From NCBI GenBank assembly GCA_002317245.1, contig DCIU01000137.1, positions 1 through 31,456 on the forward strand: a stretch of 31,456 bases of DNA. Reading direction: 5' to 3'. The position numbers and the translations under genes were made by a program. Every line of letters begins with the position of its first letter. Within the stretch, counting starts at the first letter, position 1. This DNA comes from Lachnospiraceae bacterium UBA1718. Lineage in GTDB: Bacteria; Bacillota; Clostridia; Lachnospirales; Lachnospiraceae. The notes beneath the pieces are model-generated. The model made no database searches. It was given only the letters and a program-made list of their open reading frames with translations, and was not told the DNA's origin. Shown piece by piece: positions 7,657-14,417 of the stretch.

Positions 7657-7675
7657 GTATTGCGATACGCAATAC
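7657..7675 (+). promoter_or_regulatory. 5'-terminal stem-loop in the cold-shock mRNA leader
   Basis: Perfect 8-bp inverted repeat GTATTGCG/CGCAATAC (7657-7664 and 7668-7675) with a 3-base loop. It starts at or next to the predicted transcription start, so it would cap the mRNA 5' end or, as DNA, act as an operator. Confidence 0.5.
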
Positions 7676-7700
7676 ATTCATTTTACGGAGGAAAGACACA

Positions 7701-7901
7701 ATGATCAAAGGTACAGTAAAGTGGTTCAATAACCAGAAGGGTTATGGATTTATAAATGACGAGTCAGGTCGCGATGTTTTTGTTCACTATTCAGGACTTA
7801 ACATGGATGGTTTCAAGACACTTGAAGAGGGCGCAGCCGTTGAATTCGAGGTTGTTGACGGAGCTAAGGGACCACAGGCAGTTAATGTTACAAAGCTTTA
7901 A
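7701..7901 (+). CDS. Cold-shock protein, CspA family
   Basis: A 66-residue single cold-shock domain, the usual length. It binds single-stranded RNA or DNA and acts as an RNA chaperone in the cytosol. Both RNA-binding motifs are intact: RNP1 KGYGFI (residues 14-19) and RNP2 VFVHY. The family signature start, GTVKWFNNQKGYGFI, is clear. The ribosome site GGAGG lies before the ATG at 7701. It is a single-gene unit: its own extended -10 promoter upstream and a strong bidirectional terminator 11 bases downstream. I give no gene symbol because Csp paralogues cannot be told apart from sequence alone. Confidence 0.96.
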   Translation: MIKGTVKWFNNQKGYGFINDESGRDVFVHYSGLNMDGFKTLEEGAAVEFEVVDGAKGPQAVNVTKL

Positions 7902-7911
7902 TCTGCAGTCC

Positions 7912-7941
7912 AAAAAAGACCATCTTCGGATGGTCTTTTTT
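7912..7941. terminator. Bidirectional terminator between the cold-shock gene and hisA
   Basis: A 13-bp stem (7912-7924 with 7929-7941) closed by a C(TTCG)G tetraloop, with six A on one side and six T on the other. It therefore works for both the plus-strand cold-shock gene and the minus-strand hisA, whose stop is at 7948. Confidence 0.95.
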
Positions 7942-7947
7942 AGTGTC

Positions 7948-8721
7948 TTATTTTGCTACTCTTCTAATCACTTCCTGGAAGTCAAGACTGCCTCCGAAGA
8001 TATTAAGAGCACTTCCTATTGTAAAATCGATTCTGCCTCCGCCTAATCTCTCTATTCTGTCTATGTCATCCATATCACGGACACCGCCAGCATATGTAAC
8101 TGGCAGACTGTCCACCTTAGCCAACAATCTAAGCAGGTCCTCGTCAATACCCTGTCTCATTCCCTCAACATCAACTCCATGAATCAGGAACTCATCACAG
8201 TACTGTGATAGCTCTGCCATTATCTCAGGTGTAACCTCAGTGTCAGTGAAGGTCTGCCATCTGTCAACTACGACAAAGTACCTGTCTTCTCTCCTTCTGC
8301 AGCTTAAGTCAAGAACTATATGTTCCTTACCCACTTCCCTAACCAGTGTCTCAAGTTTGCTTCTGTCAAGCTTTCCATCAGTAAATATATAGGAAGTAAC
8401 AATTACATGGCTTGCACCGGCGTCTATATACTCCTTAGCATTCTGGGCTGTAATACCTCCGCCAATCTGCATTCCATTCTTATATGTACTTAGGGCAAGA
8501 ACAGCTTCTTTCTTAGTATCCTCATATTCAGGAGTGCCTGACTTATTAAGAAGGATAATATGTCCTCCTCTAAGGTCATTCTCCTTATACAATGTTGCAT
8601 AATAATCTGAATGAACATCGGATACGAAATTCTCAGTAGCGCCCTTGCTATCGCTAAGGCTGCCTCCGACAATCTGCTTCACTCTTCCATTATGTATATC
8701 TATACATGGTCTGAATCGCAT
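7948..8721 (-). CDS. hisA: ProFAR isomerase HisA, eukaryotic (HIS6-like) type
   Basis: Isomerises ProFAR to PRFAR, the fourth step of histidine synthesis, as a TIM barrel of 257 residues. The sequence follows yeast HIS6 much more closely than typical bacterial HisA: CIDIHNGRVKQIVGG near the start, VIVTSYIFTDG, VLDLSCRR, RWQTFTD, EFLIHGVDVEG and FTIGSALNIFGG. The two catalytic aspartates are present as D8 and D138. The start has AAGGA seven bases upstream, overlapping the stop of fbp 10 bases away, so the two genes are co-transcribed. No other histidine gene is in the window; the pathway's other genes must lie elsewhere. This type of HisA is known from a minority of bacteria, so transfer in the past is plausible. 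Assignment is strong. Confidence 0.9.
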   Translation of the reverse strand: MRFRPCIDIHNGRVKQIVGGSLSDSKGATENFVSDVHSDYYATLYKENDLRGGHIILLNKSGTPEYEDTKKEAVLALSTYKNGMQIGGGITAQNAKEYIDAGASHVIVTSYIFTDGKLDRSKLETLVREVGKEHIVLDLSCRRREDRYFVVVDRWQTFTDTEVTPEIMAELSQYCDEFLIHGVDVEGMRQGIDEDLLRLLAKVDSLPVTYAGGVRDMDDIDRIERLGGGRIDFTIGSALNIFGGSLDFQEVIRRVAK

Positions 8722-8731
8722 TGATTTTTCC

Positions 8732-10690
8732 TTAACTATCCTTCTCTACCAGGATACCACTTCTATAAGCTGCAACCAGCTTCTTCAACTGCTCAATTGT
8801 AGCCCTGAGTTCTACACCGACATCGGTATCATCAACAAGTAATCTGCCACCAGTCACAGTCTCAACAGGAATAGTGTCGTTGATAATATCTGTCTCATTA
8901 TGTATTGCTGCTTCCTTACTGTCGAAAGGTTCATGGGCAATAAGGTTAATTCCATGTGAGTTGGCAACAAGGGTATAACCTGCAATTCCTGTCTTGCCCT
9001 GATAAGCCTTAGAGAAACCACCATCAATAATTAGGAGCTTGCCGCCGCATTTAACAGGTGTCTCCCCCTTCTTGAGTTCTACAGGCACATGACCATTAAT
9101 AATATGTGAATGGCTGGCATCTAAACCGAACTCCTCCATAATCTTATTGATTATCTCCTCGTTCTCATTGAGACGGTAATACGCATTCTTGGTCTCTTTG
9201 TGAGCCGCCTTGTCTTCGATGAAATATCTCTCGAAGGTGGTCATCTTATCCTTGCCAAATACAGGTGAATTAGGGCCTGTCCAGATATACCAGATTATGT
9301 CCTGACCCTTAATCTTCTCAATTTTATCGTTGGCATAGTATCCCATACGGGCATACTTGTCTAATACATCATAGAGGGCCTTGCCTGAATACTTATTACC
9401 ATAGATCTCAACTTCCTTGAAGTTGCCATTTTCATCCATAGGTACACATCCATGATAGAGAAGGTTAGAGTTATGAACCTTATATAATCCACCCTTGGAG
9501 AATAAGAACTTAACATGCTTCTGAAGCTTCTCGCTGTGTCTGAAGGCTGATGATAATCTCTTAATAACCAGAGCTTCCTCAGCAGTCAGATTGTATGGAT
9601 CAGCAGGATCAAGGGTTGGGAAATCAGTATCATTCATGGCATACTCTGTGCCACCAATGGTAACTGTCTTCTTGTCATAATTAATCTTATCAAGTAATAG
9701 TCTGTCATCCATGCCAAACTCAGGATGTCTCTTGATAATCTGTCCCTCCAGCTTAAGCTGAATAATTGTGATAGCCTTATGAATCTTGGTATCAAGATCA
9801 AGGTCCCTTGTATCGTATGAATCATTGAAGTTAATTGCGAACTTACTGCAGTCAATATCTGCATATACCTTCATAGCGAACATAACAAGAGGAATAAGGT
9901 TAATTCCATAACCCTCCTCAATTGTATCAAGGTTGCCATATCTGGCACTTGTTCTTATTACAGTTGCAATACATGCAGGATGTCCTGCTGCCGCTCCCAT
10001 CCATACCACGTCATGATTACCCCACTGAATATCCAGTGAATGATACCTGGATAGAGTATCCATAATGATATGTGGTCCCTTACCTCTGTCATATATGTCA
10101 CCTACGATATGAAGGTGATCTACTACCATTCGCTGAATCAGGTAGCACATGGAAGTAATCAGGTCAGGGGCACTTCCTATACTGATAATTGTGTTAATTA
10201 TCTCATTGTAGTAGGCCTGCTTATCATCAACTTCTGCCTTCTCCGTTATAAGCTCTTCTATAACATATGCGAAATTCTTAGGAAGGGCCTTACGCACCTT
10301 GGAACGGGTGTACTTGGAAGAAGACCTCTTAGCCATCTGCACCAGTCTGTGAAGTGTGATAGTATACCAGTCGTCGAGGAACTCCTCTGTCTCCTGCACT
10401 ATCTCAAGCTTCTCCTCTGGATAATATATAAGAGTTGCAAGACTTCTCTTGTCATGCTCTGTAATTGTATTACCGAACTCCTCATCAATCTTACGTCTAA
10501 CAGCACCCGAACCGTTCTTCATAACATGATTAAACTGCTCATATTCTCCGTGAATATCCGTTAAAAAGTGCTCAGTTCCCTTAGGAAGGCTAAGGATTGA
10601 CTGAAGATTAATAATCTCTGTAGAGGCTGCAGCAATAGTTGGATACTGCTTAGCCAGAGTTCGTAAATAAGTTAATTCCTGTGTTTCCAT
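8732..10690 (-). CDS. fbp: Fructose-1,6-bisphosphatase, class III
   Basis: Hydrolyses fructose-1,6-bisphosphate to fructose-6-phosphate, a control step of gluconeogenesis in the cytosol. The 652 residues match the long Firmicute class III enzyme, which belongs to the calcineurin-like metallophosphatases. The metal-binding motifs are visible: TDIHGEY (about residue 45), GDIYDRG, WGNHDVVWMGAA and the later INGHVPV. The start was set to the ATG at 10690 (METQELTY), which has AGGGG six bases upstream; the frame is open a further 15 codons to 10735, but that would run into the dapA terminator. It is followed 10 bases later by hisA. No specific regulatory element is visible upstream. Confidence 0.96.
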   Translation of the reverse strand: METQELTYLRTLAKQYPTIAAASTEIINLQSILSLPKGTEHFLTDIHGEYEQFNHVMKNGSGAVRRKIDEEFGNTITEHDKRSLATLIYYPEEKLEIVQETEEFLDDWYTITLHRLVQMAKRSSSKYTRSKVRKALPKNFAYVIEELITEKAEVDDKQAYYNEIINTIISIGSAPDLITSMCYLIQRMVVDHLHIVGDIYDRGKGPHIIMDTLSRYHSLDIQWGNHDVVWMGAAAGHPACIATVIRTSARYGNLDTIEEGYGINLIPLVMFAMKVYADIDCSKFAINFNDSYDTRDLDLDTKIHKAITIIQLKLEGQIIKRHPEFGMDDRLLLDKINYDKKTVTIGGTEYAMNDTDFPTLDPADPYNLTAEEALVIKRLSSAFRHSEKLQKHVKFLFSKGGLYKVHNSNLLYHGCVPMDENGNFKEVEIYGNKYSGKALYDVLDKYARMGYYANDKIEKIKGQDIIWYIWTGPNSPVFGKDKMTTFERYFIEDKAAHKETKNAYYRLNENEEIINKIMEEFGLDASHSHIINGHVPVELKKGETPVKCGGKLLIIDGGFSKAYQGKTGIAGYTLVANSHGINLIAHEPFDSKEAAIHNETDIINDTIPVETVTGGRLLVDDTDVGVELRATIEQLKKLVAAYRSGILVEKDS

Positions 10691-10723
10691 ATATTCCCCT
10701 GCAAACAACCTAAATTGTCGGAT

Positions 10724-10754
10724 AAAAAAGGGCATCTAACTGCTTAGATGCCCT
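10724..10754 (-). terminator. Terminator of dapA
   Basis: An 11-bp perfect stem (10744-10754 with 10729-10739) and a 4-base loop, followed by a run of T on the minus strand (10729-10724). It lies 20 bases after the dapA stop and before fbp. Confidence 0.92.
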
Positions 10755-10774
10755 ATCTGATTCATAATTTCGGA

Positions 10775-11659
10775 TTAGAGTATTCCGTACTCCTTCATAA
10801 CCTTAGCAAGTACCTCTGCGTGCTCAGGCTCCATCTCTGTAAGAGGTCTTCTAAGTGGTCCAACTTCCTTACCCATAAGGTTCATAGCCTTCTTAACTGG
10901 AATTGGGTTAACCTCTGAGAATAAAGCATTGACAAGAGGAATAGCTCTGATCTGCTCCTTAGTAGCCTCTGCTACATTGCCATCGAAGTAAAGCTGGCAG
11001 ATATTGTGTGTCTCCTTAGGAGCCACGATGGCAAGTACTGAGATAACACCCTTACCACCAAGCGAAAGTGTAGGAACAATAAGTGCGTCCTCACCAGAGT
11101 ATACATCTACGCATCCGTCAGCAAGTGACATAAGATTAGCAATCTCTGACATATTGCCTGTTGCGTCCTTAACACCAACGATATTCTCAACTTCCTTACA
11201 GAGCTTAACAACTGTAGCTGAAGTCATTGTACAACCAGTTCTGCCTGGAATGTTGTAGAGAATCATTGGAATCTTAACTGAGTCGGCGATCATTTTGAAG
11301 TGCTCATATAAGCCCTTCTGTGTAGCCTTGTTGTAATATGGTGTTACAACTAATAATCCATCTACGCCAAGCTTCTCAGCTTCTGTTGAAAGATAAATAG
11401 CTGTCTCTGTACAGTTAGAACCTGTACCTGCAATAACTGGAACCCTGTGGTTAACGTACTTAACGCAAGCCTCGATAACGCTTAAGTGTTCCTCGTGAGA
11501 AAGTGTTGCAGCCTCGCCTGTTGTACCACATACAATGATTGAATCGATGCCACCATTAATCTGGTCTTCGATAATCTCTGCAAACTTCTCATAGTTAACT
11601 GATCCGTCTTCATGCATTGGTGTAATAATTGCTACACCTGCTCCTGTGAATAATGACAT
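10775..11659 (-). CDS. dapA: 4-hydroxy-tetrahydrodipicolinate synthase
   Basis: Condenses pyruvate with aspartate semialdehyde, the first step committed to diaminopimelate and lysine. The 294-residue TIM barrel has the family motifs: GTTGEAATL near the N-terminus, the catalytic tyrosine in YNIPGRTG, and the Schiff-base lysine in GVKDATG. The start was set to the ATG at 11659 (MSLFTGAG), with GGAGGG seven bases upstream. An upstream in-frame ATG at 11674 would place the ribosome site inside the gene. It is a single-gene unit with its own promoter (11927-11955), a lysine riboswitch with terminator (11704-11921) and its own 3' terminator. It should therefore be shut off when lysine is plentiful. 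Confidence 0.97.
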   Translation of the reverse strand: MSLFTGAGVAIITPMHEDGSVNYEKFAEIIEDQINGGIDSIIVCGTTGEAATLSHEEHLSVIEACVKYVNHRVPVIAGTGSNCTETAIYLSTEAEKLGVDGLLVVTPYYNKATQKGLYEHFKMIADSVKIPMILYNIPGRTGCTMTSATVVKLCKEVENIVGVKDATGNMSEIANLMSLADGCVDVYSGEDALIVPTLSLGGKGVISVLAIVAPKETHNICQLYFDGNVAEATKEQIRAIPLVNALFSEVNPIPVKKAMNLMGKEVGPLRRPLTEMEPEHAEVLAKVMKEYGIL

Positions 11660-11703
11660 ATACTGTCCCTCCATATGATTAATAGGTTAATTCGCATATT
11701 AGT

Positions 11704-11728
11704 AAAAAAGACCGACACAGGGCCAGTC
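11704..11728 (-). terminator. Riboswitch-controlled terminator in the dapA leader
   Basis: A 7-bp stem including wobble pairs (11728-11722 with 11716-11710) and a 5-base loop, followed by six T on the minus strand (11709-11704). It is the expression platform of the lysine riboswitch: it ends transcription 45 bases before the dapA start codon. Confidence 0.8.
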
Positions 11729-11748
11729 AAACAATTAGAAAAAGTTGC

Positions 11749-11918
11749 TCGATAGCTCTCCATCAAAATTGATGACAGTCATATGGATATTAACCATATG
11801 CCCAAGACTCGATTAACAGCTAATCTCCTCTTTCGGCGCTTACCCCTTTCCCTGAACTTCATCTGTGGCTGTCACATCCACTCAGGTACTTATTGCTTGC
11901 GCGACCTCTACCTATATG
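11749..11918 (-). ncRNA. Lysine riboswitch (L-box) aptamer
   Basis: Read on the minus strand, the conserved L-box elements appear in order and at normal spacing: GTAGAGGTCGCG at the 5' side, GAAAGGGGTAAGCGCCGAA in the core, a TTGGGCATATGG stem-loop, ATGACTGTCA, and GGAGAGCTATC closing the P1 stem against GGTAG. The pattern is close to that of Bacillus lysC. When lysine is bound, the aptamer is expected to favour the terminator at 11704-11728 and so reduce dapA transcription. Confidence 0.92.
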
Positions 11919-11926
11919 CTGCCTTT

Positions 11927-11955
11927 AGACTACCATTAGCCCTTGACAGTGTCAA
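11927..11955 (-). promoter_or_regulatory. Promoter of the riboswitch-dapA transcript
   Basis: On the minus strand: perfect -35 TTGACA (11955-11950), 17-base spacer ending in TGG, -10 TAGTCT (11932-11927). Transcription would start near 11920, a few bases before the L-box. The -35 box contains the TGA stop codon (11954-11952) of the upstream 751-residue gene. Confidence 0.65.
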
Positions 11956-14207
11956 CTTTTTTTTATTATTTCAATCTGACCACTAAATTGTGCTAAGCCA
12001 AATGCTTCATTAAGCTCTGCGATAATTCCCGTAGAGCTTCCTCCTCTATTGATATCCGAATTATATACAAGATTCAAGTATCGTCTTGACGAAAGATCAT
12101 CACAGACAAATTTACGCCTCTTCATGGACTTCTTCTTTCTGGCGAAATAGTTTTTCACAAAGTCAATTCTATCACTTAATGCATCCTTTTCTTTATCATT
12201 AAGTCCACAGTCCGATAACAGGTACTTAACTTCGTCGATGTCTATATTAACAAAGCTGTCAAAAATATCTGGCGTAACAGCATTAAGCAAGCCTTCACCA
12301 TCTTTATTCATAAATCCGGCAAGTCTATTATATCCATATTTCAGCTCATTAGCATTATAGCTACCGAAGGCCATGTCATTATCTATTCCCTGAATATCTG
12401 TAAGCTCTACATAAACCTCATTCTTGTTACTTTTACTTTCTCTTATCTCGTATCCGAAGAGAACATTACCCAGGTGTCTGTCAAGCTGCCCCGTAACAAA
12501 GTCAAGCATTGAAAGCTTAAGTAGCTTCTCAGCTGCTTCAGATGTAATAGTGGCACCTTTTACTTCTTTTCCTTCATCCTTACACTTTTCCAGAATATCA
12601 TATATTTCCATACCCCTGGCCTTTTCCATAAGGTTACCACGGTTTAGATTACCATTTTCATTCTCAACAAGCACTGTTTTCGACTCTGCTATGAGGTCAT
12701 TCATTCCAAGGTATTTAGCCATTCTGCTTGTGGCAACATTACGCAGGGATAATTCTGTGCCATTGTCAATACCATTATGAACCGCAACCTTCGCAGTCAG
12801 ATTAATACGTCTGGCAGCTTCAATACGTAATGGATCTTCTATCATCTCATCAAGCTTTGTAAGTAGGGTCTGCTTAATATCCTGTGGGCAGTCAGATGCA
12901 TTATTGATCTTATCTTTCATAAAGCCAAGCTGCCTCGTATATATGTCCATCATATATCTATTCATCTTAGGTGCATTATTTTTAAAGGATGGATTTAATG
13001 CACACATATAGTCCCTAAGCAGTGAAAAGGCAGTTTTATCCTTCAGCTTGTCGAAGCATTCAAATAGTGTCTTACTGTCATTATATATCTTAAGAAGATT
13101 CCTATCCTCCTCATCTACCGAGTCCTGACGAATTCGGCTCACATTCTTTTCCATGAATGCTATAAAATTAACCTTGGCTCCCTGTATAAGCTCGGTTGCC
13201 TTCTTAGCATCACACTCGCTTCTTGTCATTCCCCTCTGTATAAACAGCTTATCGTCCTCAACGTCAGCAGTAATATTGAAGAAGCCCTCCCTATCCGTAT
13301 CAAGTAGGTTAACTATTTCTTCCTTCTTATAGAAGTATTCCTTACCTTCCAGATTTACCTTCTTGGTGCTTTTTGTGACACCACCTTCAGCCAGTTCTCC
13401 CTTAGGCATTTTTATAGCACGTACGTGGTACATAATGTCTGACCATTTAAGAGACTTGAACTTAATAGCGTTCTTTTCCTCTTTCATGTCCTCAAGAATA
13501 TTCTGTGCTGCCCCCAGAAAAATATTCTTTTCACCAGAGAGAATGGCATGGATATCCTGAACCATGGCAAATCTCTTCTTACCTGTAGGAGTTTTTGCGC
13601 CTTTCCTATTCTTAAGATATGTATCAGCCTTGGCTATTGCCACTGTGTACATATTCTGAATCTTACTGGCTTCATTATGATATTCACCCTCGTCAATTTC
13701 TTCCTTTGTAAAGCATTTCTTATCAAGAACATCTGACAGATCATTGAGAGACTGTTTGAAGTCTTTCATAAATGCTGAATTGCCCTTGAATCCAAATGTG
13801 CTCTTGTCCAAAGCTTCCTTTAAGTCTTTATACTGCTCTCTGTTAATTACCAGATCCATTCTAGACATTTCTTGGTCATACTGGTCCATGGCCACTTCTG
13901 ATTCATTCATAGAAGCATTACCCGTATTTCGCTTTAGTCTTGCCATTACTTCCTGGTGTACCTGCGCACGGCTAATCTCCGGCTCTGTAGGTGCAGTATT
14001 ATCTGTTGAATTAGTAGCATTCTTTAGCATGTCCATCCTGTTAGCGTGAATGGCACCAGCATCTTTTTCCGCTTCTTTGACGCCCTCAGAAATCTCCTTT
14101 TCCTTGTTGGCATTTATAGTATCATCAGTTTTTGTCAATACGTCGTCATATTCCTTATATTGCAGAGATTCATTTACAATAACTGATGCTGATTTTTCGC
14201 CTTCCAT
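11952..14207 (-). CDS. Large orphan protein with PI3/4-kinase-like catalytic motifs
   Basis: A 751-residue protein I do not recognise as a named family. The C-terminal third carries a pattern seen in the phosphatidylinositol 3/4-kinase-like superfamily, including PI4K type II: a helix LSMLDFVTGQ, the catalytic-loop motif DRHLGN (residues 576-581) and, after a short insert, IDND followed by MAFG (608-614), where type II PI4K has IDNGLAFP. Upstream, RNVATSRMAKYLGMNDLI resembles the helix before the hinge. YFYKKEE (around 291-297) is a possible nucleotide-lysine strand, much less certain. The N-terminal 100 residues are polar and disordered-looking; the middle is mainly helical. No signal peptide or membrane helix is visible. 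Start: ATG at 14207 with GAGG seven bases upstream. It is a single gene with its own possible promoter and no terminator before dapA. It could be an atypical protein kinase, a lipid kinase or an inactive relative. Confidence 0.75.
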   Translation of the reverse strand: MEGEKSASVIVNESLQYKEYDDVLTKTDDTINANKEKEISEGVKEAEKDAGAIHANRMDMLKNATNSTDNTAPTEPEISRAQVHQEVMARLKRNTGNASMNESEVAMDQYDQEMSRMDLVINREQYKDLKEALDKSTFGFKGNSAFMKDFKQSLNDLSDVLDKKCFTKEEIDEGEYHNEASKIQNMYTVAIAKADTYLKNRKGAKTPTGKKRFAMVQDIHAILSGEKNIFLGAAQNILEDMKEEKNAIKFKSLKWSDIMYHVRAIKMPKGELAEGGVTKSTKKVNLEGKEYFYKKEEIVNLLDTDREGFFNITADVEDDKLFIQRGMTRSECDAKKATELIQGAKVNFIAFMEKNVSRIRQDSVDEEDRNLLKIYNDSKTLFECFDKLKDKTAFSLLRDYMCALNPSFKNNAPKMNRYMMDIYTRQLGFMKDKINNASDCPQDIKQTLLTKLDEMIEDPLRIEAARRINLTAKVAVHNGIDNGTELSLRNVATSRMAKYLGMNDLIAESKTVLVENENGNLNRGNLMEKARGMEIYDILEKCKDEGKEVKGATITSEAAEKLLKLSMLDFVTGQLDRHLGNVLFGYEIRESKSNKNEVYVELTDIQGIDNDMAFGSYNANELKYGYNRLAGFMNKDGEGLLNAVTPDIFDSFVNIDIDEVKYLLSDCGLNDKEKDALSDRIDFVKNYFARKKKSMKRRKFVCDDLSSRRYLNLVYNSDINRGGSSTGIIAELNEAFGLAQFSGQIEIIKKS

Positions 14208-14284
14208 AGTTAGTCCTCACTTTTCTTCTGATGTCTAAATAATGTAATAAATGTGAAAGTTTATTTTATAGTATTACTATTTTT

Positions 14285-14313
14285 ATAATACACATTTTTG
14301 CCAAGATAACCAA
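14285..14313 (-). promoter_or_regulatory. Possible promoter of the kinase-like orphan
   Basis: On the minus strand -35 TTGGTT (14313-14308), a 17-base spacer and -10 TATTAT (14290-14285). It lies in the 210-base AT-rich gap shared with typA. Four of six and five of six to consensus, so moderate support only. Confidence 0.45.
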
Positions 14314-14332
14314 CTAATAATTAATAACATTA

Positions 14333-14361
14333 TTGCAAGATAAAAAAACTAATGATATAAT
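14333..14361 (+). promoter_or_regulatory. Strong promoter of typA
   Basis: -35 TTGCAA (14333-14338), a 17-base spacer ending in TGA, and a perfect -10 TATAAT (14356-14361), so an extended -10. The predicted start is near 14368, leaving about 50 bases of leader with AAGGAG five bases before the ATG. Confidence 0.8.
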
Positions 14362-14417
14362 GCAACAGTTTGAGTTAAAGATTTTTTACATATATATAAG
14401 AAGAAAAAGGAGTAATT

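Noticed and set aside
10070..10564. 164-codon open frame on the plus strand opposite fbp
   Set aside because: It is antisense to a strongly conserved enzyme, lacks a ribosome site and gives a protein with no recognisable motif.
11749..11918. T-box or other leader upstream of dapA
   Set aside because: No T-box TGG core sequence; the conserved elements match the lysine riboswitch instead.
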